A stretch of DNA of 64,000 nucleotides from an uncultured Bacteroidia bacterium (GTDB lineage Bacteria > Bacteroidota > Bacteroidia > Bacteroidales > CAJPTX01), in contig CAMXWF010000005.1 of assembly GCA_947252645.1 (NCBI GenBank), positions 62,001-126,000 of the forward strand, in the 5' to 3' direction. This document shows, piece by piece, positions 17,406 to 26,387 of the stretch (its first letter is position 1; each line of letters begins with the position of its first letter). The notes under the pieces were generated by a model. That model was given only the letters and a program-made list of their open reading frames with translations. It did not search any database and was not told the DNA's origin. The position numbers and the translations under genes were made by a program.

Positions 17406-17487
17406 CAGTTGGCGCGCTGCATGCTCGCGGCAGACAGGCAGCCCTCGCCCCACGGAGGAGGGTAGCCTTGGGATGCGATTGGTGGGC

Positions 17488-17910
17488 CTACTCGTCGGGC
17501 AGGGCGTTGTCCTCTGCCTCGGTGGACTCGTTCTCCTCGTCGAAGAAGGATGCTCTCAAGGCATCGAGCTCTCGACGTTCTTTCTTGGTGGGGCGCCCTG
17601 TACCTGGTTCGCGCCATAGGTTGAGCGTAGGGCCGCGCCCGGTGAGTTTTTGGATTTCAGCGGGGGAGGTCTTGTCCTCTAGGTATTCCACGACCAGTTT
17701 GGCCGACACGCGGTTCTGGGGAATGCCTTTCACGCGGTAGGTGTAGAGTACTGGTGCGCGACGTAGGGTGAATACCTCATTGAGGGCCACTTCGTGGGCA
17801 GGCTTACAGGGGAGTCCATTGAGCGTCACCCGTCCTTTGGTGAGGGCCTCGTTGGCCAGCGCCCGCGTCTTGAATAGGCGCACCGCCCACAGATACTTAT
17901 CCATCCGCAT
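17488..17910 (-). CDS. S4-domain RNA-binding protein, Hsp15-like
   Basis: 140 residues. The first ~65 are an S4 RNA-binding domain: MRMDKYLWAVRLFKTRALANEAL then GRVTLNG. The C-terminal part is basic (GRPTKKERRELDAL) and ends in an acidic tail. Hsp15 (HslR) binds stalled 50S subunits carrying peptidyl-tRNA. Its neighbour upstream is peptidyl-tRNA hydrolase, which supports a ribosome-rescue role. Order on the strand is rplY, pth, then this gene, with short gaps. Confidence 0.85.
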   Translation of the reverse strand: MRMDKYLWAVRLFKTRALANEALTKGRVTLNGLPCKPAHEVALNEVFTLRRAPVLYTYRVKGIPQNRVSAKLVVEYLEDKTSPAEIQKLTGRGPTLNLWREPGTGRPTKKERRELDALRASFFDEENESTEAEDNALPDE

Positions 17911-17941
17911 GGCCCATTCCCCAGAGATTACGTCCCGAATA

Positions 17942-18514
17942 CTAATGCCCCTTGCCGGTATTGACTACGTTCATGGTGCGCTCTACGCCCAAGGTGACGA
18001 AGAGCTGCACCGCCTCCTGGGCCTTACTCAGGGCCGACTCCACCAGGGGCTGCTCCTCCTCGCTGAAGCGCGACAGCACATAGTCTATTTGCTCCCCATG
18101 ACGGAAGGCGTGCCCTATGCCAAGGCGAAGCCGTGGGTAGTCCGTTGACTGTATTAGCTCAGCGATGTTCTTTAGGCCATTGTGCCCGCCATCTGATCCC
18201 CTGGCACGTACGCGTAGATGCCCCACGGGGAGGGCCAGATCGTCCACCACCACGAGCATGCCCTCAAGCGGAACCTTCTCCCGCTCTAGCCAGTAGCGTA
18301 CCGCCTTACCGCTCAGATTCATGAACGTGTTGGGCTTGATAAGCACCACTGTACGCCCACGTAGCGCCAGCTGCGCCCGTTCGGCGTAGCGTACGGTGGA
18401 AAAAGAAGTGCTGGATGCCCTCGCGAGGGCATCCAGCACCATAAAGCCCATGTTGTGGCGCGTACCCTGATACTCAGGGCCGGGATTCCCCAGCCCGACT
18501 ATGAGGTATTTCAC
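17942..18514 (-). CDS. pth: Peptidyl-tRNA hydrolase
   Basis: 190 residues. Opens with MKYLIVGLGNPGPEYQGTRH, which contains the catalytic His20 and Asn10; FMNLSGKAV, VVDDLALPVG with the conserved Asp, and GGHNGLKNI follow. It releases tRNA from prematurely ended peptides. It lies 12 bp after rplY, the common rplY-pth pairing. Confidence 0.97.
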   Translation of the reverse strand: MKYLIVGLGNPGPEYQGTRHNMGFMVLDALARASSTSFSTVRYAERAQLALRGRTVVLIKPNTFMNLSGKAVRYWLEREKVPLEGMLVVVDDLALPVGHLRVRARGSDGGHNGLKNIAELIQSTDYPRLRLGIGHAFRHGEQIDYVLSRFSEEEQPLVESALSKAQEAVQLFVTLGVERTMNVVNTGKGH

Positions 18515-18526
18515 CGCGTGGGGCTA

Positions 18527-19165
18527 CTACTTCTTGTCGGCAGAGGCCTTGGCGTCGGCAGCAGGTGCTGCGGCAGCCTGTCCCGCCGCAGGGGCTGCGC
18601 TAGCGGGTGCCGGCCCTTGGGCAGCCCGCTGCGAGAGCACCGAGACGACAATCAGGTTGGGCGTTTCAACGATCTCCACGTTCTCAAAGTGCAGCTCGTG
18701 TACGTGCAGCCTATCGCCTATCTGCATCGCATCGATGTTCACAGTTAGCTGGTCGGGCAGGTCTTTGGCCAAGCCGCGTACGCGGATTTTGCGTATGCCC
18801 TTCATGAGCTTACCACCCGCCTGCACGCCCGCAGCGTGGCCTTCTATCTGCACCGGGATGGCCATCACGATGGGCTCATCCTCTACGTAGCGATAAAAAT
18901 CCAGGTGTAGCGGCCGATCCGTCACGGGGTGATACTGCACCTCCCGAATGATCAACGTCTCCACCTCGCTCCCGATATGCATCTCCACCAGGTAGACCTT
19001 GGGCGTTATCAGGAGCTTCATCAGCTCATCCTCCCTCACGGTCACCATTCGGTTGTCGCCGTGGCCGTAGATGTTGCACGGCACCAGGCCCTGTAGGCGC
19101 ACATTGTGCGCGTAGCGACGCCCCGTCTCGGTGCGCGGCGTGGCCTCAATCACAAACTTCTCCAT
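18527..19165 (-). CDS. rplY: 50S ribosomal protein L25 / general stress protein Ctc
   Basis: 212 residues, the long Ctc/TL5 form: N-terminal 5S-rRNA-binding domain (MEKFVIEATPRTETGRR...VPCNIYGHGDNRMVTV), then a second beta domain (VDRPLH-like VTDRPLHLDFYRYVED; IRKIRVRGLAKDLPD), ending in a low-complexity Ala/Pro tail closed by Lys residues. First gene of the rplY-pth-S4 group. Confidence 0.95.
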   Translation of the reverse strand: MEKFVIEATPRTETGRRYAHNVRLQGLVPCNIYGHGDNRMVTVREDELMKLLITPKVYLVEMHIGSEVETLIIREVQYHPVTDRPLHLDFYRYVEDEPIVMAIPVQIEGHAAGVQAGGKLMKGIRKIRVRGLAKDLPDQLTVNIDAMQIGDRLHVHELHFENVEIVETPNLIVVSVLSQRAAQGPAPASAAPAAGQAAAAPAADAKASADKK

Positions 19166-19256
19166 ATTCTAGCAATCCTCCGGCACTACTCAACGACCCC
19201 CTCCCCGCTTTCGTATTGGGCCATCCCATCATGCCTGTCTTGTTGGGGAACGGGCG

Positions 19257-19264
19257 CAAAGTTA
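19257..19264 (-). promoter_or_regulatory. rplY: -7 box for rplY inside an inverted repeat
   Basis: The minus strand reads TAACTTTG, a full match to TAnnTTTG, 91 bp before the rplY ATG. It overlaps the left arm of an 11-bp perfect inverted repeat, AAAGTTAGCAC (19258-19268) and GTGCTAACTTT (19292-19302), which could be an operator. Confidence 0.45.
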
Positions 19265-19316
19265 GCACTATTCAGCGAATCCGCAGGCATGGTGCTAACT
19301 TTTCCGTCATTGGTAT

Positions 19317-19348
19317 GAAAAAGGGGAGAGGGCCTAGGCCCCCTCCCC
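19317..19348 (-). terminator. Rho-independent terminator of the M16 peptidase gene
   Basis: On the minus strand a stem of GGGGAGGGGGCC against GGCCCTCTCCCC (one mismatch) is followed by TTTTTC. It lies ~20 bp after the M16 stop at 19369 and before the rplY promoter, so it separates the two transcripts. Confidence 0.8.
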
Positions 19349-19368
19349 CGCAAGCTGCGGTCTGTGCG

Positions 19369-22296
19369 CTAGTAGCCGTACAGCGCGCTGAGCGAGAGCG
19401 GCTGGAGCTTTCCGTAGGTGCCCAGCTCCTTGGTGGGGAGCTGGCTCTTGTCGCCCAGGAGGGCTATGCGGTAGACTCCGCCCTTGATGTTGTTGGCATA
19501 GAAGGCCTTGAGATCCTCTATGCTCACGTTTTGCACCTTCTCAAAGATGGTGCGGTTGATGTCGTAGTCGAACCCCAGGCGCTGCAGGTGGAGGTAGTAG
19601 GAGGCCCTGTTGCGGGCTGAGGTGCGGTTAGTGCGTAGGCTCGTAATCACCGCTTCCTTGGCCAGACTGAAGGCATGCTCAGAGACAGGCATCTCGTTCA
19701 GAATCCCCGTCATGGTCGATAGGGCTGTAGCCAGCTTGTCGGCCTGCGTGGCGATGAAGCCATTGGTGTAGTAGGGATCCTGCTGTCGGCTTGGGCTGAT
19801 GAAGCCCGCCCACGCACTGTAGGCCAGCGCACGGGATTCACGGATTTCTTGGAACACCACCGAGTTCATGGAGCCGCCAAAGTACTCGTTGAATACTCGG
19901 CGCACGGGCTCTATCCCTAGGTTGAAGGACGTACCCTTAGAGGCGTACATGCCCACCATGAACTGCTGCATGGGGAAGTCCGCGTGGAACACCTCGGGCT
20001 GCGTGGGCGTAAGGTACTTGAAGTCCACCAGCTTGGCTGGCAGTGCGCGCGGTGTGGCAGGCGCAGGGTGCACTGCATTCAGGATGTCCTTGGCTTGCTC
20101 TACCCCATCGGGGGCGTAATAGCAGATGGTGTGGGGGTAGTCGAATAGGTTTTTGAGTTCGTCTACCATCACCTGGGGATCCAGGCTCTCGAGCTCCGCG
20201 TTGGACAGTAGCGTGTTGCGTGGATTCTTTGGCCCGTAGGCGTTGAAGCTGCGCAGGTAGCTCGCGGCGGCCTGTGGCGATGCCTTTGCATCGGCCCTAG
20301 CCCGCAGGGTTGCGGCCACAAACTCCTTGGCCTTGGCCCCATCGGGCACCAGGGTTCGGATGTAGCCTTCCACCGTCTCCAGAGCCTCCTTGATGTTCTC
20401 GTTTAGCCCGTAGACTTCTAGCGTGGTGGTCTCATCGTCCACGTTCAAGGACATCTCACACCCCAGCGCAAACATCTTCTGGTTGAAGGCCTGCAGCGAA
20501 TACTTTTCCGAGCCAATGTAGTTGAGATAATTCGATGCAAAGGCCAACGTACGGCTGTGCATGCTGCCGAACTCGAAGCGGTAGCGCACGTTGAAAAGCT
20601 GGTTCACCGTGTTTTTGCTCTGGAGTACCTTTACCCCCTCGCGCAGGTCGTATTGCTGGAGTTCGGTGGAAAAGTCCACGAACTTAGGCTCTATGGGACT
20701 CGGGGTGGCGTTCTGGATAGCGCGCACGAACTGGCTCACCGAGTCACGGTTCATCTTGATAGGGTTGATGGCTGGCTTCTCTATCTGGATCTTGTTCTTA
20801 TTCTCTTGCTGGCGCTTGTAGACCACCGTGTAGCCATTGGGCGTGAGGTACTTATTCGCAAAGTCCACCACCTGTTGCTTGGTGATCTTCTTCATGCGCT
20901 CGGCCCTATTGGCAGTCCACTCCCAGGGGGTCTGGTTGATAAACGACTCCACCATGCTCATGGCGCGGCTGCGGTTCTTTTCCATCTGCCGCTGGTCGTA
21001 GTAGCGGTCGTGGTTGATGATGGCCGATAGGAGCGAATCGCTGAACTCGCCCTTGCGCAGCTTATCCACCTGTGCTAGTATGAGTTCTCGCAGTTGGTCT
21101 AGGCTCTGCCCCTGGAGGGGGTTGGCTATCATGATCATCACATCGTAATCCGTGAGTCCCCAATGGCCAGCATACGACGATAGGGCCTTGAGCGGCTGGT
21201 TGACGTTCACGTCCAGCAAGCCCACGCTCCCGTTGTAGAGGACAGAGGAAACCATGTCGGCCAGTAGGTTCTCCTCGCTGCGTGCGCCGGGCATGAGCCA
21301 GCCGAGTGCCAGCTCCTCGGGCTGTAGGCCGTCGACGTACTTCACGCACGGTTCGCTCTTGGCCGGGACACTCACAGGAGCCCAGGTCGGTAGGTTGTCG
21401 TTGGCCTTCAAGCTCCCAAAGTAGCGGTTCACCACGGCGTACACGCTGTCGGGGTCAAAGTCTCCAGCGATGCACACGGCCATGTTGTTTGGCACATAGT
21501 AGGTGTCGAAGTGTTTTTGGATATTGAGCAGCGAGGGGTTCTTCAGGTGCTCCTGCGTGCCCAGGGTGGTTTGCGTGCCGTAGTGGTGGGGCGAAAATAC
21601 GCCGTAGAGCAAGGAATCGATGAGGCGGCTATCGTCTTGGTCGAGCGACATGTTCTTTTCCTCGTACACGGCCTCCAGCTCGGTGTGGAAGCCCCGGAGA
21701 ACTAGCTCCCCAAAGCGCTCGCCCTGCACCCGGGCCCAGTTCTCCAGCTGGTTCGAGGGGAAGTCCTCCACGTAGCAGGTCATATCGTTGCTAGTGAAGG
21801 CATTGGTACCCTCCGACCCTATGGCGGCCATGAGCTTGTCGTATTCGTTGGGGATGGCGTAGGTGGAGGCCACGTAGGAGAAGCTGTCGATGGTCTTGTA
21901 GAGGGCTTTCCGCGCCGCGGGGTCCTTGAGTGCGCGGTACTGCTCGTAGAGCTGCGTGATGGTGTCGAGGTAGGGGCGCTCATGCGCGTAGTCTGAGGTC
22001 CCAAAATGCGAGGTCCCCTTGAACATCAGGTGCTCCAGGTAGTGCGATAGCCCCGTGGTCTCCTCCGGATCGTTCTTGCTACCCACCCGCACGGCTACCG
22101 TGGCCTGAATCCGCGGCTCCTCCTTGTTGACTGAGGTATAGAGCTTTAGCCCGTTGTCTAGGGTGTAAATCCGCACCCCCATCATGTCGTTGGGGACAGA
22201 CTCGTATTTGGGAGCCTTGTTGCCCTGGCTCCCGCAGCCCACCATGAATAGCAGCGATGCCAGTAGCCCGCAGAGCAAAATCCAGTTTCGTCTCAT
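19369..22296 (-). CDS. M16-family zinc metallopeptidase lipoprotein
   Basis: 975 residues from ATG 22296, chosen because MRRNWILLCGLLASLLFMVGC is a lipoprotein signal (Cys21). The zinc site is the inverted motif HYLEH (His85, Glu88, His89) in GLSHYLEHLMFKGTSHFGT. A second Glu lies in the typical EAVYEEKNM segment. The C-terminal half repeats the fold without the motif, giving the clam-shell of pitrilysin-type peptidases. Anchored in the envelope, it would degrade oligopeptides, in keeping with the other peptidases in the window. A short dyad, GTTGATAATATCAAC, lies just upstream (22311-22325). Confidence 0.93.
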   Translation of the reverse strand: MRRNWILLCGLLASLLFMVGCGSQGNKAPKYESVPNDMMGVRIYTLDNGLKLYTSVNKEEPRIQATVAVRVGSKNDPEETTGLSHYLEHLMFKGTSHFGTSDYAHERPYLDTITQLYEQYRALKDPAARKALYKTIDSFSYVASTYAIPNEYDKLMAAIGSEGTNAFTSNDMTCYVEDFPSNQLENWARVQGERFGELVLRGFHTELEAVYEEKNMSLDQDDSRLIDSLLYGVFSPHHYGTQTTLGTQEHLKNPSLLNIQKHFDTYYVPNNMAVCIAGDFDPDSVYAVVNRYFGSLKANDNLPTWAPVSVPAKSEPCVKYVDGLQPEELALGWLMPGARSEENLLADMVSSVLYNGSVGLLDVNVNQPLKALSSYAGHWGLTDYDVMIMIANPLQGQSLDQLRELILAQVDKLRKGEFSDSLLSAIINHDRYYDQRQMEKNRSRAMSMVESFINQTPWEWTANRAERMKKITKQQVVDFANKYLTPNGYTVVYKRQQENKNKIQIEKPAINPIKMNRDSVSQFVRAIQNATPSPIEPKFVDFSTELQQYDLREGVKVLQSKNTVNQLFNVRYRFEFGSMHSRTLAFASNYLNYIGSEKYSLQAFNQKMFALGCEMSLNVDDETTTLEVYGLNENIKEALETVEGYIRTLVPDGAKAKEFVAATLRARADAKASPQAAASYLRSFNAYGPKNPRNTLLSNAELESLDPQVMVDELKNLFDYPHTICYYAPDGVEQAKDILNAVHPAPATPRALPAKLVDFKYLTPTQPEVFHADFPMQQFMVGMYASKGTSFNLGIEPVRRVFNEYFGGSMNSVVFQEIRESRALAYSAWAGFISPSRQQDPYYTNGFIATQADKLATALSTMTGILNEMPVSEHAFSLAKEAVITSLRTNRTSARNRASYYLHLQRLGFDYDINRTIFEKVQNVSIEDLKAFYANNIKGGVYRIALLGDKSQLPTKELGTYGKLQPLSLSALYGY

Positions 22297-22447
22297 TCGG
22301 AATACATTTATTGTTGATAATATCAACGCAAGGTAGTAAAAATCCTGTGATCCGTGGCGTTAAACGCATTTCCTGCGTCCCTGCCAGCAGACCTCCCCAA
22401 GCAGCCAGTTTCCCACCGACCCAATGTGCCCTTACCGGGAAAAAAAC

Positions 22448-22455
22448 TACCTTTG
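22448..22455 (+). promoter_or_regulatory. -7 box for the FKBP gene
   Basis: TACCTTTG, a perfect match to TAnnTTTG, 30 bp before the ATG at 22486. Its position rules out the longer frame beginning at 22354. Confidence 0.6.
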
Positions 22456-22485
22456 TGCGTTCAGATGATAAACAATGAGGTGCAT

Positions 22486-23235
22486 ATGCGCAAGTGTGTG
22501 TTGATATTAATGCTCGCGGTGGCCGCTCTGGCCACATCGTGCAAAGGGCAGCAAGGAGGGCAGAATTCCAAGGTGGACACCGCGGGCATGTCGCCAGCGC
22601 AGGCCCAGCTAGCCCGTTACAATTACGACTCCATCAACTACGTCTTGGGCTACAGCACTGGCATGCTCTACCATGAGCGACAGGTCAAGCTCTCCGAGAA
22701 GGAGTTCCTCAAGGGGCTTCATGAGGGCCTGGATGGCAAGGAGGCTCTCACCCAGGAGCAGATGCAGCGCATTGCCGGCGGTTACTTCCAAATGATGCAA
22801 GCCGTGGAGATGGAGAAGGCCGAGGCCAAGGTCAAAGTCTTCTTTGACTCTGTCCAGCAGCTTCCCAACATCCAGCAGGATTCTACGGGGCTCTACTACC
22901 TCATCACCGAGCAGGGGCAAGGCCAGCAGCCCAGCGAGGAGAGCTATGTGCAGGTACACTACACCGGCTATTTGACCAACGGCACCGTCTTCGACTCCTC
23001 CGAGGGCCACGACCCCGTCACCTTCCAGCTCAATCGCGTCATCGAGGGGTGGAAGCTTGGCCTCCAGAAAATGCATGAGGGCGGCAAGGCGCAGCTCTTC
23101 ATCCCCGCCAAACTCGCCTATGGCCCCCAGGGCAACCAGGTCATCCCACCCAACTCGCCCCTGCGCTTCGATGTCCAGCTCCTCAAGGTTATGACCGAGC
23201 AGGAGTACCAAGCCCAGCAGAAAGCACAGAAGTAG
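22486..23235 (+). CDS. FKBP-type peptidyl-prolyl isomerase lipoprotein
   Basis: 249 residues. Lipoprotein signal MRKCVLILMLAVAALATSC (Cys19); an FKBP_N dimerisation helix region (~40-130: LGYSTGMLYHERQVKLSEKE...IAGGYFQMMQAVEMEKAEA); and a C-terminal FKBP domain with VQVHYTGYLTNGTVFDSS, VIEGWKLGLQKMHEGGKA and PAKLAYGPQGNQVIPPNSPL. It helps fold envelope proteins by prolyl isomerisation. Start set by the signal peptide and the -7 box. Confidence 0.95.
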   Translation: MRKCVLILMLAVAALATSCKGQQGGQNSKVDTAGMSPAQAQLARYNYDSINYVLGYSTGMLYHERQVKLSEKEFLKGLHEGLDGKEALTQEQMQRIAGGYFQMMQAVEMEKAEAKVKVFFDSVQQLPNIQQDSTGLYYLITEQGQGQQPSEESYVQVHYTGYLTNGTVFDSSEGHDPVTFQLNRVIEGWKLGLQKMHEGGKAQLFIPAKLAYGPQGNQVIPPNSPLRFDVQLLKVMTEQEYQAQQKAQK

Positions 23236-23252
23236 CAAACTCCGCCTTTACC

Positions 23253-23290
23253 GCGCCTGCGGCCCACTCTTGACGTGAAGCCGCAGGCGC
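23253..23290 (+). terminator. Hairpin after the FKBP gene
   Basis: Perfect 11-bp stem GCGCCTGCGGC (23253-23263) and GCCGCAGGCGC (23280-23290) with a 16-nt loop, 17 bp after the FKBP stop. The run after it is ATTTCC rather than a pure T-tract. Confidence 0.65.
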
Positions 23291-23320
23291 ATTTCCCCAA
23301 CCCTTTAGGAATGCCACACC

Positions 23321-23920
23321 ATGGCCGATAGCAACGCTTTTATCGTAAGAGGAAGGCTCCACAAGAAACTAGAGCCTGTCTCCGGCTCAAACAGCGGCCG
23401 TGATTGGTCGCGCACAGGCTTCGTCATCGACACTGGCGATGGTAGTCGTCCCAGCTTCATCGCCTTCGACCTCTGGAACGAGCGCGGCGAAATGCTCAGT
23501 GCCTTCAACGAGGGCGACCTGGTGGAGGTCCGCTTTAGCGTCTCCTCCCGCGACTACCAGGGCAAGTGGTATACCAACCTCCAGGCATGGAGCGTTCAGC
23601 AGCCACAGCCCCAGCAGCCCTACCCCCAATTCACGCAACCCTACCCCCAGCAGGCCCAACCGTGGGGGCCCGGCGTGCCGCAGCAAACCCCGTATGCGCA
23701 GCCAGGGGCCTACCAACAAAATCCCTACCCGCAGCAGCCTCAGCCCCCCTTCGGGCAGTTCCCGCAGCAGCCAACCCAGCCCATGGGCAATCAGCCCTCC
23801 TACGCTGGAGGCTATCAACAGCCTGCGGCACCCACCCAGCCCCCACAGGCGCCAGCACCTGCTGCCGCGCAACCTGATCCCTCGGAGGACCCCTCGCTAG
23901 AAAGCGATCTGCCCTTCTAG
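23321..23920 (+). CDS. DUF3127 OB-fold protein with Pro/Gln-rich linker and SSB-like acidic tip
   Basis: 199 residues. Residues 1-92 match the DUF3127 OB-fold family (FIVRGRLHKKLEPVSG, TGFVIDTGD, IAFDLWNERGEML, DLVEVRFSVSSRDYQGKWYTNLQAWSV). Residues ~93-180 are a low-complexity linker of Pro, Gln and Tyr. The end, DPSLESDLPF, resembles the acidic DDDIPF tip by which single-stranded DNA-binding protein recruits repair and replication enzymes. The layout OB fold, flexible linker, acidic tip is that of SSB. Binding to DNA is inferred, not seen. Confidence 0.75.
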   Translation: MADSNAFIVRGRLHKKLEPVSGSNSGRDWSRTGFVIDTGDGSRPSFIAFDLWNERGEMLSAFNEGDLVEVRFSVSSRDYQGKWYTNLQAWSVQQPQPQQPYPQFTQPYPQQAQPWGPGVPQQTPYAQPGAYQQNPYPQQPQPPFGQFPQQPTQPMGNQPSYAGGYQQPAAPTQPPQAPAPAAAQPDPSEDPSLESDLPF

Positions 23921-23952
23921 GTCCAATGCCCACATCCCTTTCCTAGGCCACT

Positions 23953-25359
23953 ATGAGCCTGAAGTCTGTGCGCTCACGCTCCATGGCGTGGGCTCTTTGC
24001 ATCTCCATGGCCCTGCTCTCCTCCTGTGCCAAGCAGGAAGCCTACGTGCCGGACCACGACGATGTCGCATTCTCTGTGCAGCAAGTGACCTTTGACACCG
24101 TCTTAGCCAATCGCGTTTCCGCAACCAAAGTCATCGCCATCAGGAACCACAGCAAGGGGCCTGTACGCATAGAAAACCTCGCCCTACGCCTAGGGGCGGC
24201 CAGTCCCTTCTCGGCCACCCTCGACGGCCTACCCCTCGCTGAGCAGAGGGCCATGCAACTAGAGAAGGGCGACAGCGCCTTGATCTTCCTGCGACTCCGA
24301 GCACTCGAAGGCATTGCAGACTCTGTCCACCCCCTCCGCGACACTCTCTACCTCCCCACCAAAACTGGCGCCCTCAAGTTACCAATCGTTGCGCACCACG
24401 TTGGCTGGCTGCCCATGGAGGCGCTTGCGCCAGGCCAACAGCTGGCGCTGCCTGAGAAAAGCGTGCGCTATATCACCGCACCGTTCGAAATCCCACAGGG
24501 GGCCAAGCTCACCCTCGCCCCAGGCTCCATGCTCATCTTTGCCCGCAACTGCGGCCTGCTGGTCAAAGGCACCCTGGAGGCCCAAGGCACTGCAGCTCGC
24601 CCCGTCCTTATCCTGGGCGATCGCATGGAGGCCTACTACCGCTCCAGACCCGGCCAGTGGCTGGGCATCACGCTCGCCAAAGGCTCTCACGACCATATCC
24701 TCTCCCATGTCGACCTTCGCGGGGCCGTCACAGCCTTCCAGGTCGACACGCTCCAGCGCGGCTATACCCTGCGATTCCTCAACTGCCGAATCCAGTACTC
24801 CAGCCTCACGGCGCTGGCTGCCTATAGCTCCGACCTTGACCTCAAGGGTTGCATCCTAGCGCAAAACTACCGTCACGCCCTCTACCTGCGCAACGCCACG
24901 GCCAACCTGACCCATTGCACCCTGGTATGCCAAACGAAGTTGCCCGATACACGCCTCGGTACACTCGTCAGCCTAGAGGCCAACGATCGCCACGGAGCGA
25001 AGCTCCAGCTGCACAACTCCATCCTCTGGGGCGATAGGGCCAACGAAATAGACCTACCCGATAGTTGGGCCATCCCCGATTGCTTCCAAGCCCACAACTC
25101 ACTCCTCAAGCTCCCAGACCACTGGCGGGCGCGGAGTGCCTACTGCCACGATTGCAGCTTTAAGGCCCCCAACTTGGAAAACCACGGCGCCGAGCGCTAC
25201 ATGCCCGCCAAGGAGAGCCCAGCCAGACTCCTCGGGGATGCTAACTACGCACTTGAGTGCCCCACGGATTTTTGGGGCGTCAATCGTACAGATCTTGCCA
25301 CTACGCCCGATGCTGGGGCAGCGGCCTACGCGCTTCTTCCTAGTAAAAAAAAGCAGTGA
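23953..25359 (+). CDS. Lipoprotein with predicted right-handed beta-helix domain
   Basis: 468 residues with a lipoprotein signal (ALCISMALLSSC, Cys25). The first ~150 mature residues resemble an immunoglobulin-like or choice-of-anchor fold (VIAIRNHSKGPVRIENLAL). From ~165 the pattern GAKLTLAPGSMLIFARNCGLLVKGTLEAQG, cut here into short rungs (LTLAPGSMLIF; LLVKGTLEAQG), and rung-like repeats (DLDLKGCILAQN, NATANLTHCTLV, AKLQLHNSILWG) indicate a parallel beta helix. Conserved in Bacteroidetes as an unnamed lipoprotein; no catalytic residues recognised. Lies 32 bp after the DUF3127 gene and 53 bp before ddl. Confidence 0.75.
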   Translation: MSLKSVRSRSMAWALCISMALLSSCAKQEAYVPDHDDVAFSVQQVTFDTVLANRVSATKVIAIRNHSKGPVRIENLALRLGAASPFSATLDGLPLAEQRAMQLEKGDSALIFLRLRALEGIADSVHPLRDTLYLPTKTGALKLPIVAHHVGWLPMEALAPGQQLALPEKSVRYITAPFEIPQGAKLTLAPGSMLIFARNCGLLVKGTLEAQGTAARPVLILGDRMEAYYRSRPGQWLGITLAKGSHDHILSHVDLRGAVTAFQVDTLQRGYTLRFLNCRIQYSSLTALAAYSSDLDLKGCILAQNYRHALYLRNATANLTHCTLVCQTKLPDTRLGTLVSLEANDRHGAKLQLHNSILWGDRANEIDLPDSWAIPDCFQAHNSLLKLPDHWRARSAYCHDCSFKAPNLENHGAERYMPAKESPARLLGDANYALECPTDFWGVNRTDLATTPDAGAAAYALLPSKKKQ

Positions 25360-25412
25360 ACCCTGCAGGTTACCCTGCCTACATGAACCTGTCTTTCACC
25401 AACCCTGTTGAG

Positions 25413-26387
25413 ATGTCAGAGAAGATTGATATTGCCATCCTTGGCGGTGGCTTCTCCGCCGAGCGGGAAATAGCTCTCCAGAGCGCCCAAAGCATGTATG
25501 ACTGGCTTCAGCTTACCCCCTATGAGCCTTGGCTCATCGACGTGCGAGGTCGACTCTGGATGGCTCTCGTCGAGGGCAAGGAGTATAGAGTAGACCTCAA
25601 CGATTTCTCCATCCCGCTGCCCGAGAAGCGTGTGCAGCTCAAGGCAGCACTCTTGGCTATCCACGGCACCCCGGGCGAAAATGGCCTCCTCCAGGGCTAC
25701 CTAGAAACCATGGGCATCCCCTTCACCAGCGGCTCCACCTTCACCGAAGCCCTCTCCTTCCACAAGAAGGCCTGCAAGCTATACCTCCAGGATCTGGTCC
25801 CCATGGCCAAGGATGTCCAGATCATCCTCCGCCGCCAGGCCGATGTCTACCAACTCGAACGCGAGCTGGGCTACCCCATGTTCGTCAAGCCCAACACCAA
25901 CGGCAGCAGCGTTGGGGTCACTAAGGCTAAGGATCGCCACGACCTCGTCCAAGGCCTCAAGCGAGCCTTTGGGCTGGGAAACGACGTCCTAGTTGAAAGG
26001 GCCATCTCTGGCACTGAGGTCTCCTGTGGCCTCCTGGCCATCAACGATAAAATCACCGTTCTCCCTATCACAGAGCTGGTGAGCCCCGCCGAATTCTTCG
26101 ACTACCAAACCAAATATGACGGCTCCACCCAGGAGATCACCCCTGCCCGCATCTCCCCAGCTGCTGCCGACCGCATCGCCAGTGCCTCGCGCGCCATTTA
26201 CCGCCGACTCCAGTGCAGAGGGCTAGTGCGTATTGATTACATCGTCCACGACGACACCCCCTATTTCTTGGAAATCAACACCGTCCCCGGCATGACCAAG
26301 GAAAGCATCGTCCCAAAGCAGGTGAAGGCCATGGGGCAAACCATGCCGGAGTTCCTTTCCCTCATTCTCCACGACATCCTATCCTAG
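25413..26387 (+). CDS. ddl: D-alanine--D-alanine ligase
   Basis: 324 residues from ATG 25413 (MSEKIDIAILGGGFSAERE), the usual family N-terminus; ATG 25383 would add ten residues. ATP-grasp ligase that makes the D-Ala-D-Ala end of peptidoglycan precursors. Seen: GTPGENGLLQGYLETMGIPFTS across ~85-106 in two parts, FVKPNTNGSSVGVTK, VLVERAISGTEVSCG and the C-terminal FLEINTVPGMTKESIVPKQ. Confidence 0.95.
   Translation: MSEKIDIAILGGGFSAEREIALQSAQSMYDWLQLTPYEPWLIDVRGRLWMALVEGKEYRVDLNDFSIPLPEKRVQLKAALLAIHGTPGENGLLQGYLETMGIPFTSGSTFTEALSFHKKACKLYLQDLVPMAKDVQIILRRQADVYQLERELGYPMFVKPNTNGSSVGVTKAKDRHDLVQGLKRAFGLGNDVLVERAISGTEVSCGLLAINDKITVLPITELVSPAEFFDYQTKYDGSTQEITPARISPAAADRIASASRAIYRRLQCRGLVRIDYIVHDDTPYFLEINTVPGMTKESIVPKQVKAMGQTMPEFLSLILHDILS

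Noticed and set aside
22311..22325. GTTGATAATATCAAC dyad upstream of the M16 peptidase as an operator
   Set aside because: The arms are only 6 bp and such AT-rich dyads arise easily by chance; kept only as a note in the gene entry.
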